A DNA stretch of 36,583 nucleotides from an uncultured Prevotellaceae bacterium. Lineage in GTDB: Bacteria > Bacteroidota > Bacteroidia > Bacteroidales > Bacteroidaceae. Below the pieces are notes generated by a model. The model was not told the DNA's origin and searched no databases. It worked only from the letters and a program-made list of their open reading frames with translations. Every line of letters starts with the position of its first letter. The stretch's first letter is position 1. The stretch is taken from assembly GCA_902792685.1 (NCBI GenBank), contig CADBAP010000010.1, positions 1 to 36,583 of the forward strand, in the 5' to 3' direction. Positions 25,311 through 35,000 of the stretch are shown here, one piece after another. A program made the translations under genes and the position numbers.

Positions 25311-27022
25311 CAATAAAAACAGAAACAGGAAAAAGGATGGTAAGAGTTTTTTTACCTTTTTACCTTTTTACCTTTTTACTTTTAGCAGCCAGCTGCCAGC
25401 GAGAAGACTTCAACGATGGACCGACTGCGCCAGAGGCGAAACTGGAAATCGCGTTTAATACCACTGTCAGCAGTAACCAGCAGTCAACAAGAGCCGATGC
25501 CACTATTGTGAACATGGGCGAGACAAGGCTGCTGCCTACTGCAACGAGTAATAGGAAGGTGGGTATCTTCGGATGCTATACGGGAACCTACACATGGGCA
25601 GAGCTGGTGACATTGTCGCAGAAAGCCAATCCTACGGATGCAGAAAAAGAGATTCTCAATCAATACTACTCCTCCAACCTCATGTTCAATGTGCCTGCAA
25701 ACATCAATAACGATGGTTCGCTGAGCTATTCACCCCTGCAGTTCTGGAGCAACAATCCGCTGCCGTCACCAGCAACCGGTCATGAGTACATGACGTTCTT
25801 TGCCTACTACCCATACAACGAAAGCTCTACGCTTGGTGAGTATGGTATCTCCATATTCAATGATGAGAATAGCATCGGACCAGGTAAAGGTATGGGAAAA
25901 GTGAAGTTTACCATGCATGCCGATGCGTCAAAACACAACGACTTCCTCATCTCAGCACCTGTCACCGACTGTAATCGCGACAAGTACCCGCTGATACGCA
26001 CCGATAACACGCCCACCTACGATCCCACACCTGTGCAGTTCCGCCTCTATCACATGCTGGCACAGGTTCGCTTCTACGTCTTTATCAATGGTAACGACAA
26101 GATGGTGTACGAAGCCAATGTCGCAACAACTACTGACCTTGCGCGTGATGATACGAATGTCAAGCAAAAGGATTTGGATAACAATGGTACCAATGAACCT
26201 GCCGTGATGAATGAGCTTGGCGAGTGGGTAGAACTCAAGGAGGGTGACCAGATTCCTGATGAGTCCAAATGTGTGCGATGGAAACGTAGTGATGTATGGA
26301 ACCTCAACCATACTAGCCGTCGTCCGGAAATCACTTACACCATGGAGTTGAACAACATCCACACCACTGCTACGTTCTATCCCCGATACACTCCCAGCGG
26401 TGCCACCATCGCCTACGATGATGCCGTTGCCCTTGGCTCAACCACCGTGAACAACTACTTCATGAACCCCTATTGGTTCACCTTTAAAGACGGTGTGCGC
26501 GAACGCCTGAACGACAACTATATGTTTGGTTTTTATGAGGACACGCCGGTGTATAATCGTCTCAATGCCACAACAAATACAGGTGATATGTCAACTTATT
26601 CTGATGTTGACGGTATCGACTGGAGTAAGATGCCTTATGACCCGCTTGATTATTTCGACCCGCTTGATTATTTCAAATCAGATCCTGATAAGCAAGAGGC
26701 TTTGGAGAACATTAACGAGACACTAGGTCATAAACACTACAATTTTGCTCCGGGTAATGTAATATTGGTTGTTCCACAAACACTGAGTGATGACGATGTG
26801 CCTCATGTGGTCATCACGGCTCATGGAAATGATGCGACCACCAATGCAGAACTGACAGCAAAGGTCACAGTGAACTTGCTGAAGATGGGTATCTCGTGGG
26901 AGAGTGGATATATCTATTGCTATGCCTTCCTTGACGAGTTACGTCCTGGCGATGATAAGGTGCGAGGACCGGAGAGTATCACAACCCTCATTAATAAAGA
27001 ATGGCGCACCGACCAGTGGTAA
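25304..27022 (+). CDS. Fimbrillin-family (Mfa1-like) lipoprotein
   Basis: A 572-residue lipoprotein, or 561 if it starts at the second ATG (25337). The signal peptide core FLPFYLFTFLLLAAS ends at lipid-modified Cys31. Its hydrophobic part is encoded by a tandem 8-bp repeat. The mature part has fimbrillin features: a first strand (KLEIAFNT), a TRA motif with Arg63, a VGIFGCY strand, and a YSPLQFWSNN...YMTFFAYYPY block typical of Mfa_like_1 domains. Such proteins are pilus subunits or accessory tip/anchor proteins of type V pili; Arg63 could be the protease site that exposes the donor strand. It lies 87 bp after the giant gene and is probably in the same transcript. A perfect 18-bp tandem duplication at 26639-26674 gives DPLDYFDPLDYF. 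Confidence 0.8.
   Translation: MTTIKTETGKRMVRVFLPFYLFTFLLLAASCQREDFNDGPTAPEAKLEIAFNTTVSSNQQSTRADATIVNMGETRLLPTATSNRKVGIFGCYTGTYTWAELVTLSQKANPTDAEKEILNQYYSSNLMFNVPANINNDGSLSYSPLQFWSNNPLPSPATGHEYMTFFAYYPYNESSTLGEYGISIFNDENSIGPGKGMGKVKFTMHADASKHNDFLISAPVTDCNRDKYPLIRTDNTPTYDPTPVQFRLYHMLAQVRFYVFINGNDKMVYEANVATTTDLARDDTNVKQKDLDNNGTNEPAVMNELGEWVELKEGDQIPDESKCVRWKRSDVWNLNHTSRRPEITYTMELNNIHTTATFYPRYTPSGATIAYDDAVALGSTTVNNYFMNPYWFTFKDGVRERLNDNYMFGFYEDTPVYNRLNATTNTGDMSTYSDVDGIDWSKMPYDPLDYFDPLDYFKSDPDKQEALENINETLGHKHYNFAPGNVILVVPQTLSDDDVPHVVITAHGNDATTNAELTAKVTVNLLKMGISWESGYIYCYAFLDELRPGDDKVRGPESITTLINKEWRTDQW
25354..25383 (+). repeat. 8-bp tandem repeat ACCTTTTT encoding a signal peptide
   Basis: Three perfect units (25354, 25362, 25370) and a degenerate fourth (ACTTTTAG). 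All three codon phases of the unit are read in turn and give Phe, Leu, Pro, Tyr and Thr, so the product is hydrophobic throughout. Adding or losing one unit shifts the downstream frame. Confidence 0.8.
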
Positions 27023-27028
27023 ACAATT

Positions 27029-27095
27029 AAGGCAGCCTCAATCAGGGCTGCCTTTAATATGTCATGTGGGCTGTCACTCTGTGACAGTCTTTATT
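27029..27095. terminator. Two hairpins between convergent surface-protein operons
   Basis: AAGGCAGCC (27029-27037) pairs with GGCTGCCTT (27046-27054), followed by TAATAT on the + strand and by AATTGTTT on the minus strand, so it may act both ways. A second hairpin, CTGTCAC-TCT-GTGACAG (27071-27087), is followed by TCTTTATTTTA on the + strand and ends just before the minus-strand stop at 27096. Confidence 0.7.
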
Positions 27096-30000
27096 TTATG
27101 GCTTCATCGGACGGATGGGACGGAGGTTGGTGTAGTAATTCAGTTTGTTGGTTTTTGGGGAAGCATTGAAGAAACCAATAACAGGCTTATCAGCAGAACC
27201 GGCAGAAAACGACCACTCAGGTGTTATCCACAGCATCGCAGCCTTTGAGTCTTTATCATCGTTGTTATAGTCTGATGTCCAGAAGAGACCGGTGGGCTGG
27301 TTCAGCTGTTCGGTAGCCTCCATCAGTTGTGTACCCACTGACTTGTTTCCGTGCCACTCACCCGTAGCTGGCATATAGACCATGTCGCGATAGCGGTCTG
27401 TGGCAGGGATGTCACCAGTATGTTTCTCGCAGTAGAAATAACCGCCCTTACTGCGCTGACCGCTGGTTTGTGTCGTACCATTGAGGTCTTGTGTATCGGG
27501 CCACATGTTCAGCTGTTCTGCCACAGAAACCACTGTTGTGCCAGTCTTAGAGAAGACCTTGAATACATCGGCCGATGGCACGCGGAAGCCCGGTGGACAA
27601 GGGTCGTAGACGGTCTTGGTAGTAGAACTCCACATCGCATTGGCGGTAGCATAGTCGGAACTATTCACATTAAACCACGAGTTCGCGTTCGTTTCCCACT
27701 GCAGCACTCCGTATGGATTGGCAATGGCATCACCGCCATTGATTGATTGTGCCAGCACGAACTTCGAAGTGATGTCTTTATTGTTAATGTCATAGATGGT
27801 GCGCACCGTACCCGACAGGTTTCGTACAGCAGGGAAGGCCGTGGGGCGTCCCCACTGATAAACGGTTCCTGTGCCGGTATAAAGTTCCTGACGTGCGTGC
27901 TGGGTAATCTTCACCACGGTGGTATTCTCGGTGTCCGTCTGTTTCAGCTTTATCCACACACTACGCGGTTCATAAAGTCCGAAGTTATCATTATCAGGCA
28001 CCCATCCGAGGTTCACGGGAAGAATCTGATAGGTAGCGTCTGTCGTGTAGTCATGCAAGGTGGCGATATGGTCGCCCTTTTCATATTTGCCCGATCCATT
28101 TTTTGTCTTCGAACCATTAACGAAGTAAGCATCGTAAGAGTTCTCATCAGATGTTCCCTCATTGCGATACACCTCATCGGTCATCCAGATATGCCACGTC
28201 CATAGAGTTTCCCATTCGCCGTATGTATGGACACTTGATGAGGTCCATGAACTATATTCTCCAGAAGCGTATGTTTCTACTTTTCTTGCTTGCAGGGCAA
28301 TCACGGCATTTGCGGGCACAGATGTACCCACCTGAAATTGTATCACTCCTTCATTGCCTTGTGATTCGTTGAGAACAACCGAAGATATAAAACCTTTTCT
28401 GTCCTGCCATAGGAGTACAGCCCTCAAAGTACTTTCAATACCTTTGTTTGAGTATCCTGAGCGCGACCATACGTATTGTCCATTGGAATGAGAAGTGCTT
28501 ACATTAGTATTGGCATGTATCTGGTCTTTGATCTTATAATAGGTGATGGTGTTACCTGCATGGTCTTTGAAGCAGGCTGCTTCTGGTGCAGGATATTCTG
28601 CAGTTCCCGTTGTTTTATTTCCATATACCAATGGGAATTTATATGTACCAACACGGTTGATGATATAACAGTTGGCTGGCTCCCTGCTGTGAGTTTCTCC
28701 ATTGGCATAAGGGTAGGTTGTAGAAAGGTCAACTTGAGTGTCACCCGTTGTAGGATTACCACTCAGCACCACATCGTGTGTACTGCTAAGAGCCATCGTT
28801 TGTCCGGCCACGGTGAAGGAGGCGGTGGCATTGTTACCACCATTGTAGTGAGTGTCAGCATTGAGAACACCTCGGAAGTCGGTAAGCCATGAGAGCGATG
28901 ACGGTTTGCTTGCCGGCACAACATAGCTATCGGCAGCACCAGTCTCGCTATATCCGGCAATATCCCAGGTCACAGGTATATAAGATGCCACCTTCTCACC
29001 TGATGAATAGTCGTAGTACAGTCGGTAGCTATTAACACCTAACGAGCTGGTCACGGCACTGGTAGAGTGTTCCAAATCTAAATTCTCAGGACTGGTGCTA
29101 AGGTAGTAGCCCGACTCCATACGTCCGACAGTAATCTTATAGTCCACCGTATAGCCCTTCTTCCACACATCACCTTCCAATGAGCAGGTCAGCGTGTGGT
29201 CTTTTGTGCCTCCGCCATCCAGAGCTTCGGTGAGGTTCACCGTAAGTGTAGCTCCTGCAGGTAGTGTCTGTGGTAGCAGGAACAGCGTAGGTGTACCTGT
29301 GATAGGCACATCGACGGCTCCGGAGATTCCCGTTCCCACATGACTGGCACCAACGGTATAGGTACGTGTGGCACTACCAGGGGTCCACTTTCCCTGTGTG
29401 ACAGTAGCGTCATCGGTTGTAGCGGGGTTGTACGTTCCCTCTGTTTTCGACCCCGAAATGCTGATGCTGTTGATGGTGACAACACTGGGGATCGTACCCT
29501 GCGAGAAGCGCACGGCAGTAAGGATATGACGGAACTGCAGGTCGATTTTCTTATTGTCCTTGCCAAGGTTCTCCTGCTGCGGGTTTGTTGTGACAGAGCC
29601 TGCCGGACCACTGGCAATAGAGATATTGTTTGATTCGCCATAGAGCACATCTACCAGTTCGTTGGCCTTCTCTGGCAGCGTATAAGTAAGCGTGGGTGGT
29701 GTGCTGTAGTTTCCGCTGGTTGCCGACATGTTGATGCTTTCAAGCGATGGGGCTACAGCATAGAAACGCATATACTCACCCTCTCCGTAAGGCCATTCCA
29801 CGGAGTTACGCCAGTTGCGTACTTTTGTAAGCAGTATCTGGTCGAATAGAGTGACATCGTCAGACGTGCTGGGTGTAGCTCCATCGGTATATCCCCAAAT
29901 GGTCAGTGAGTCGTGGAAGTTGACGATGCCCGTCACCACCTCGTTGGCACCTGCGCGGGTGCCTTGTTGTGTTGCCCGCGATTCTCTTACAGAAGTATCC

Positions 30001-30338
30001 ACAGCTCCGCGGTTGAAGCCCATGAGTGGCACGGGTTGTTTCTGTATCTTTAGTCCGAAGGTCTTACTGCCACTGAGCGTGCGCTCTGTAAAGCGGTCGC
30101 CGTTGTCAGGCGTGCCAACAGATTGTGCTGCTCTGGTGCCGGTAAACACCACTTCCGTGCCCATTTCCTCGGTTGTCATCGAGAACAGCAAGCCGCTCTG
30201 TTCATCATTGCCGTTCAAATCGAACAGGTCGTCGGAGCAGGAGGAAAGGAGCAAGCATGCTAAAAGGAGACCCACCCCGGCCCTCCCTGCATAGGGAGGG
30301 AGGATAGAACTTACTATATGTTTTATCTTTCTTGTCAT
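27096..30338 (-). CDS. Fimbrillin-like lipoprotein with FISUMP-like C-terminal domain
   Basis: About 1080 residues from the ATG at 30338, preferred over the ATG at 30362 because it lies in an octamer (CATGACAA) like the starts of the other two lipoproteins. The signal peptide runs MTRKIKHIVSSILPPYAGRA, then GVGLLLACLLLSS, to lipid Cys34. Its ILPPYAGRAGVGLL part is encoded by a GC-rich palindromic repeat. The mature N-terminus has a TGTRAA motif (Arg69) and a WPYGEGEYMRFYAVAP block, as in Mfa-like fimbrillins. Residues about 690-720 hold a WHIWMTDEV block. Near the C-terminus VYDPCPPGFRVPS and a final LRPIRP resemble the Fibrobacter succinogenes major paralogous (FISUMP) domain. It is probably a surface-anchored accessory or tip protein, last gene of a minus-strand operon. 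Confidence 0.75.
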   Translation of the reverse strand: MTRKIKHIVSSILPPYAGRAGVGLLLACLLLSSCSDDLFDLNGNDEQSGLLFSMTTEEMGTEVVFTGTRAAQSVGTPDNGDRFTERTLSGSKTFGLKIQKQPVPLMGFNRGAVDTSVRESRATQQGTRAGANEVVTGIVNFHDSLTIWGYTDGATPSTSDDVTLFDQILLTKVRNWRNSVEWPYGEGEYMRFYAVAPSLESINMSATSGNYSTPPTLTYTLPEKANELVDVLYGESNNISIASGPAGSVTTNPQQENLGKDNKKIDLQFRHILTAVRFSQGTIPSVVTINSISISGSKTEGTYNPATTDDATVTQGKWTPGSATRTYTVGASHVGTGISGAVDVPITGTPTLFLLPQTLPAGATLTVNLTEALDGGGTKDHTLTCSLEGDVWKKGYTVDYKITVGRMESGYYLSTSPENLDLEHSTSAVTSSLGVNSYRLYYDYSSGEKVASYIPVTWDIAGYSETGAADSYVVPASKPSSLSWLTDFRGVLNADTHYNGGNNATASFTVAGQTMALSSTHDVVLSGNPTTGDTQVDLSTTYPYANGETHSREPANCYIINRVGTYKFPLVYGNKTTGTAEYPAPEAACFKDHAGNTITYYKIKDQIHANTNVSTSHSNGQYVWSRSGYSNKGIESTLRAVLLWQDRKGFISSVVLNESQGNEGVIQFQVGTSVPANAVIALQARKVETYASGEYSSWTSSSVHTYGEWETLWTWHIWMTDEVYRNEGTSDENSYDAYFVNGSKTKNGSGKYEKGDHIATLHDYTTDATYQILPVNLGWVPDNDNFGLYEPRSVWIKLKQTDTENTTVVKITQHARQELYTGTGTVYQWGRPTAFPAVRNLSGTVRTIYDINNKDITSKFVLAQSINGGDAIANPYGVLQWETNANSWFNVNSSDYATANAMWSSTTKTVYDPCPPGFRVPSADVFKVFSKTGTTVVSVAEQLNMWPDTQDLNGTTQTSGQRSKGGYFYCEKHTGDIPATDRYRDMVYMPATGEWHGNKSVGTQLMEATEQLNQPTGLFWTSDYNNDDKDSKAAMLWITPEWSFSAGSADKPVIGFFNASPKTNKLNYYTNLRPIRPMKP
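30268..30302 (+). repeat. GC-rich palindromic repeat encoding part of a signal peptide
   Basis: The + strand reads GACCCACCCCGGCC, then CCTCCCTGCATAGGGAGGG. Apart from GC in place of GA in the loop it matches the intergenic copy at 25219. It lies inside the lipoprotein gene on the minus strand and encodes LPPYAGRAGVG just before the hydrophobic stretch. Confidence 0.85.
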
Positions 30339-30353
30339 GTCGTTATGTCTATA

Positions 30354-30388
30354 ATTATGCATTATGCATTAAGAATTATGTATTATCT
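30354..30388 (-). repeat. Five 7-bp units between two lipoprotein genes
   Basis: The + strand reads ATTATGC, ATTATGC, ATTAAGA, ATTATGT, ATTATCT. The reverse complement GCATAAT matches the heptamer family at 290-317 (GCGTAAT, GCTTAAT). The array fills the spacer after the stop at 30401. Confidence 0.65.
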
Positions 30389-30400
30389 TTCGGGGGGCTT

Positions 30401-31951
30401 CTACTCATTCACCGTATGTCCTATCTCTTCATTCTCGAAACCTGTTACTACTTCTGGATTGAAGCGCATGGGGAAGTCCCAATCTACGACGCTAAGCAAT
30501 TCGAAGGTGATATGCTCCACGCCGATGCGTATGAGTAGGGTATAACGCTTACCCGCCTTGAGGTCGAGTGTTACACTGTTTCCCTCTACCTCGTTGAGGA
30601 TGCGGGAATAGTGATGGCCCTCTGTGTCTGTGAGGTAATTCAGTTGCAGCGCATCATCGCGTACCACCATCGAATAGGTAAGCTTAGGAATGAGCGTTAT
30701 CTTGCGTGGGATGAGCACCTGTGTCATCGAGTTCTTGATGAAGTTACGCTCCTCCTCGCTCACGCCGTAAGCATTCTTCCAGCGGCTAGGATTAGCTGTA
30801 TATTCTGCCTCTGTAATCGTTGTAGCATCTACCCATTCATCATCAGCGGTGTCATCGGTGTCTTTGGTGTCCAAAATCCATTTCCACTTATCCAGTTCGA
30901 TGTCGCGGATAAACTCCTCACGGGTATCGGTGGTTCCACGGATGGTATCGTTAATCATCGACTCATCGTAGGTAATCTTCACCTCACTGGCATCGGCCCA
31001 TGCATTGGGTGCTCCTGGGTCGCTCCATGTGCCATCAATCAGACTCAACTTACCAGTTGTCTGTAAACCATTCTTGCTATCGTCGGCAGTGGTTGTTGAT
31101 TTCAGTTCTAGTTTGCTGACATATACTGTCGGGTAGAGCACAGCAGCAGGAATCTTACCCGTATAGGCAGGCTCGTCATAGACGCGCTGCACATAGATAT
31201 CAATTGCCGAGAGCGCATGATGGAATTCCAAAGGCACCTTTTGATAGGTTCGTGTTGTGACGGCTGGATTACCGCTGGTAGTCTCCTCGATGAGTCCCTG
31301 TCCGTTGCGTGTTGCATCAACGTAGTTGGCATAGAGCAAATCCACCTGATGGTCGGCTTCACCTATTTTATATATAACATGTGGCGTACGGTCGGCATCA
31401 CGCACATAGTTGATGACACCCTCTGTGGGAGAGGTAGATGCATCAGCCCACGGAGCGTAGGCAAAGAACGAGATATAGCGTGGACCTGGATCACTATTGT
31501 TATTATTGGTATAGTTGGGCCAATACTTCAATGGTGAATAAACCCAGTCTTTCTGCCAAACTCCACCTTCCTGATAGCTATTGTTCCACGTTACCTGCTG
31601 GTTCTGCATAAAGAAATTGGAGAACGTACTTGTAGTGGAATGGTCTTTGTTTTTAAAATTTGTGGTGTTAAACTGAGTGTCATCCGTCAGATAGGCAAAC
31701 ACGCCGAATCCTTCGCCTGTTGCTTTCAGTGCATCCAAGTTATTGATCATTCCTGTAGTGGCACGCGTGGTTCCCGTCGACAGTTCCGTAGAAAAGGAAA
31801 CGGCGACAGGCTTGTTGTCAGGTGTCATCGGCGTATCGCTAATGTCATCGCTGCCGGAGCAGGCGGTGAATAAAAGTAAAAAGGTAAAAAGGTAAAAAGG
31901 TAAAAAACCTCTTACCATCCTTCTTGCTGTTGATCTTTTTATTTTCGTCAT
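30401..31951 (-). CDS. Fimbrillin-family (Mfa1-like) lipoprotein
   Basis: A 516-residue lipoprotein; a second possible ATG is at 31918. The signal peptide core FLPFYLFTFLLLFTA ends at lipid Cys31 and is encoded by the same ACCTTTTT array as in the gene at 25304. Both proteins also share the MVR start of the core, Cys31 and the TRA motif with Arg63, although the rest of the sequences differ. The mature part has a PVAVSFSTEL strand, a GEGFGVFAYLTDD strand and a WVYSPLKYWPN...YISFFAYAPW block, all typical of Mfa_like_1 fimbrillins. It is expected to be a pilus subunit or accessory protein in the outer membrane. It lies 63 bp after the large secreted protein gene and about 60 bp before the 1080-residue lipoprotein, in one minus-strand operon. 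Confidence 0.82.
   Translation of the reverse strand: MTKIKRSTARRMVRGFLPFYLFTFLLLFTACSGSDDISDTPMTPDNKPVAVSFSTELSTGTTRATTGMINNLDALKATGEGFGVFAYLTDDTQFNTTNFKNKDHSTTSTFSNFFMQNQQVTWNNSYQEGGVWQKDWVYSPLKYWPNYTNNNNSDPGPRYISFFAYAPWADASTSPTEGVINYVRDADRTPHVIYKIGEADHQVDLLYANYVDATRNGQGLIEETTSGNPAVTTRTYQKVPLEFHHALSAIDIYVQRVYDEPAYTGKIPAAVLYPTVYVSKLELKSTTTADDSKNGLQTTGKLSLIDGTWSDPGAPNAWADASEVKITYDESMINDTIRGTTDTREEFIRDIELDKWKWILDTKDTDDTADDEWVDATTITEAEYTANPSRWKNAYGVSEEERNFIKNSMTQVLIPRKITLIPKLTYSMVVRDDALQLNYLTDTEGHHYSRILNEVEGNSVTLDLKAGKRYTLLIRIGVEHITFELLSVVDWDFPMRFNPEVVTGFENEEIGHTVNE
31875..31906 (-). repeat. 8-bp tandem repeat ACCTTTTT encoding a signal peptide
   Basis: On the + strand three perfect GGTAAAAA units (31883, 31891, 31899) and a degenerate AGTAAAAA (31875). 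The array has the same copy number and the same place in the gene as that at 25354. Confidence 0.8.
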
Positions 31952-31971
31952 TCTTTCGTTATTTCGTCATG
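31948..31971 (-). repeat. Octamer-periodic leader of the second fimbrillin lipoprotein
   Basis: The minus strand reads CATGACGA, AATAACGA, AAGAATGA; the start codon (31951) is in the third word. It continues with ATAAAAAG-like sequence similar to the leader at 25304-25340. Confidence 0.6.
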
Positions 31972-31982
31972 TCGTTTCTTTC

Positions 31983-32016
31983 TCCCTCCCTATGCAGGGA
32001 GGGTCGGGGTGGGGTC
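31983..32016 (-). repeat. GC-rich palindromic repeat overlapping a stop codon
   Basis: The minus strand reads GACCCCACCCCGACC, then CTCCCTGCATAGGGAGGGAG. It begins within the TGA stop (32017-32015) of the large secreted protein gene. Confidence 0.8.
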
Positions 32017-35000
32017 ATTTTACCACCACCTTTTTTCCATTCCTTATATATATACCTGGTGGCAGGTTGCCGTTGTCGCTGACGCGCTGTCCACTCAGGG
32101 TATAGGTTCCGTTATTTACATGGTTCCCGTCATTCCCATTGTTCCCATCGATAATCTCCTCCATATCACTCACCCCTTCGATGGCGATGAATGGTCTGGC
32201 GGGAGTAGCCTGATCTTTCCACAATGCATCGGGCACGTTACCCGAACGTATCAGCATATATGCCTTGTTGGCACCGAGGGTATTGAGGGTCTCAGCAGTA
32301 GTTGCTGGAGTCATTGCCGCAGCCTCTGCACTTGTGTACAAATGCATGCGGTAGAACACTGGTACGTTGCCGCTATTTATAAAGTCGGTATGCTCAACAG
32401 AATTGTCAATCTTCGTCCACTTCATATAGCGGTCGGCAAAGATAAAGGGCACGAAGTCAACAGCATCAATGGTCTCAATTTCTGACGTGAACGTCTTCGA
32501 CGTGATATTTGCCTTCATCAGGTTACCTTCAGTTCCGCCGAAGGCAACGGCGCTGCTATTGAGGATGATGGAACTGTATGGCGGATAGAACAGCGGCACT
32601 TGGTTGTCACCCTTTGCCTTTGCGAAATCGGCGACGGCTGCTGTTGTCGCAGTTGCGGCCTCCTCTGTCGTCATCTTCACGCCATCAGATTTCTCGTCAT
32701 CAGTGGTATAGGCCAACTTCAATTTCAGCACCATACCTGTTTCAGCTGGCATAGCGTCCGTCTTCTCGTTCATCTTCACGGTCACCTTATTACCGGTATA
32801 TGATTTCGCCGTGACGGTATTGGCCTTGATGTCGTTTACGGTGAAGCTGCCCGTTTGTGTATAGTCGATGGCATGATCACGACTCTCTGTAGCCCAGGCG
32901 TCGCCGGTTCCTACCTGCTTCATCGGTTTCATGATATTGGTCACACCGATGCGGTAGATCTTGGTGTCATTGGCAAACACCAAATCCGCATTACCGTTGG
33001 CAGTAGTTTTCTTGTACTTATACACACCAGTAGCTGCATCCAAACCGTCCTCTGTTACGGCAGCCGTCAGATTGGACGCTGTGAGACTGGCTGCTGTAGG
33101 TTCTGCACTCGCCTTGATATACACGTAGTCGTCGACAACGAGGTCAGGTACCGTAACCGTAACTGCTCCAACGCAGGTCAGTGCCCGTTCGGCAATGGTT
33201 GGTGTGGTCTCATCGGTAGTTGTAATGGATATTTCCGTCAGATATACCGAATACTGTTTACCGGCACGGAAGATATACACTTCGGAACGGCCAGCCAAAC
33301 CATCACCTTGCTGCACGGTGTGGGTAATCGTGTGCTCCTGAGTGTTGTCACTGGTTTCCCAGTTGAGCGTCAGCAGGTCGTCGTAGGCATTATCCATCTG
33401 TGCGGCATAGAAACTGAAACCCGACTTCAGCACTACTACGTTGTTCGGTGTATAGCCTTTCAGTGTAATCACATCACCTTGTTTCAAGGCGCGTTCAGGC
33501 TTTATCAGTAAATACTTCGTGTTACCACCATCCATGAGATAGTGGGCACCGCCTGCAGCAATCGCAGAGGTTTGACGCTTACCAGCACTACCAAACGTAA
33601 TCAGACCATCGCCTGCAGTCCAGTATGTTTTTGTATCGGCATCAGTAGGTTTGTCGGCTGCAGCCCATGTGATGGTTCCACCGTCATTAGTATAAGCTCC
33701 AAAATCTTCTGTCATCTTATATTCCAACAATGAGCCATTGCTATTCAGCGCTGCGGGCGCAGCAGGTTCGGCAGAAGCCTGCAGAGCCGTCCTGAACTTA
33801 ATCTGTCCCGTGAATCCCAGTCCATTGAACTCATCGCAACCTTGGTTGGAGGCATTAAGTTCAGCGATGGTTCCTTTTTCGCCCAAACTTCGGTCTGCCG
33901 TTACGAGCGTAGCCCCCGGCACATAGAGCGAGCCACCCGAAGTACGTGTGTCGAGCTGGTAGGTTTCATAGCCCAAACCAGTCCAAGTATATGGGTCGCT
34001 ACTGATGTTGTTGTAAGCATTGTTACCCTTTCCTTTCACTGCACCGCCAGAGATATTCTCGAAGTTCCACGTGTATGGATAGACCTGATGAGGCTTGCGA
34101 CCCACGGTCAGCGCATAAGTCGGTGTGTAACCAATCAGATAACGACCTTCTGCGGTATAGTTGTTCATGCGAACCAACATCTTGCCGTAGCCATCGTTGA
34201 CCGTAATCTTACCTTTATTATAGGTAGCACCACCATCACTTGTCCATTCGACGTTCTCCAGTGTAGCATCCAGATTACCGATTTGGTCTTCCAACACGTA
34301 GTCGGCTGGTCCCACACCTGTTGACCACATATAGTGGCAGAGGGCAAGATTTACCTCCTCCTGATCGCCTGTATCCATCAGGAATGTTGCAGGCGGAGTG
34401 GTATAGGTGCCGTCGGTCACGATGTTTTTCATCGTATAGTTATAGCCAGTTTTCGAATCGCGCGTACTGCTATAAGCACTGTACCCATTGTTATAGATCT
34501 CGATACTCAGGATGTCGAGATAACCCTCGTCGGCCAGTGTAATCGTTACATCACCATCGGCAGCAGCCTGGAAGGTGTAGTAGCCTGGGATGATGCGTGC
34601 ACCAGAAGCATCTTTTGCCGGATTACCGCCATCAGAATAGTCATCCTGAGAACGACTGATTGAGAACGTATGGTCAACGGTAGTTCCTGCCAAGTCTTTC
34701 ACATTGCTTACAGAAAGCAATGCACCGTTGTTTGATGTGACGCGAGCAAGATTCAATGCGATATAATCACCCGCCTTCAGTTTCGGGATGGTTACGGAAG
34801 CATTGTTGTGCAGACCGATATGGTTATATGCCCATTCCGTAGGTTGGTGTGGGTTATCGGTATAGAAGCCCTTTGGTCCCGTCTCGATAATCAGTCCCGC
34901 TGTCTCCTCTATCACGAAGGCATTGTAGCCACGCATAGAATGGGTATATGCCCAACGTGGCTGCTCCTTTCCCTTACGGTATATCTTTGTCCAGTCGGTG

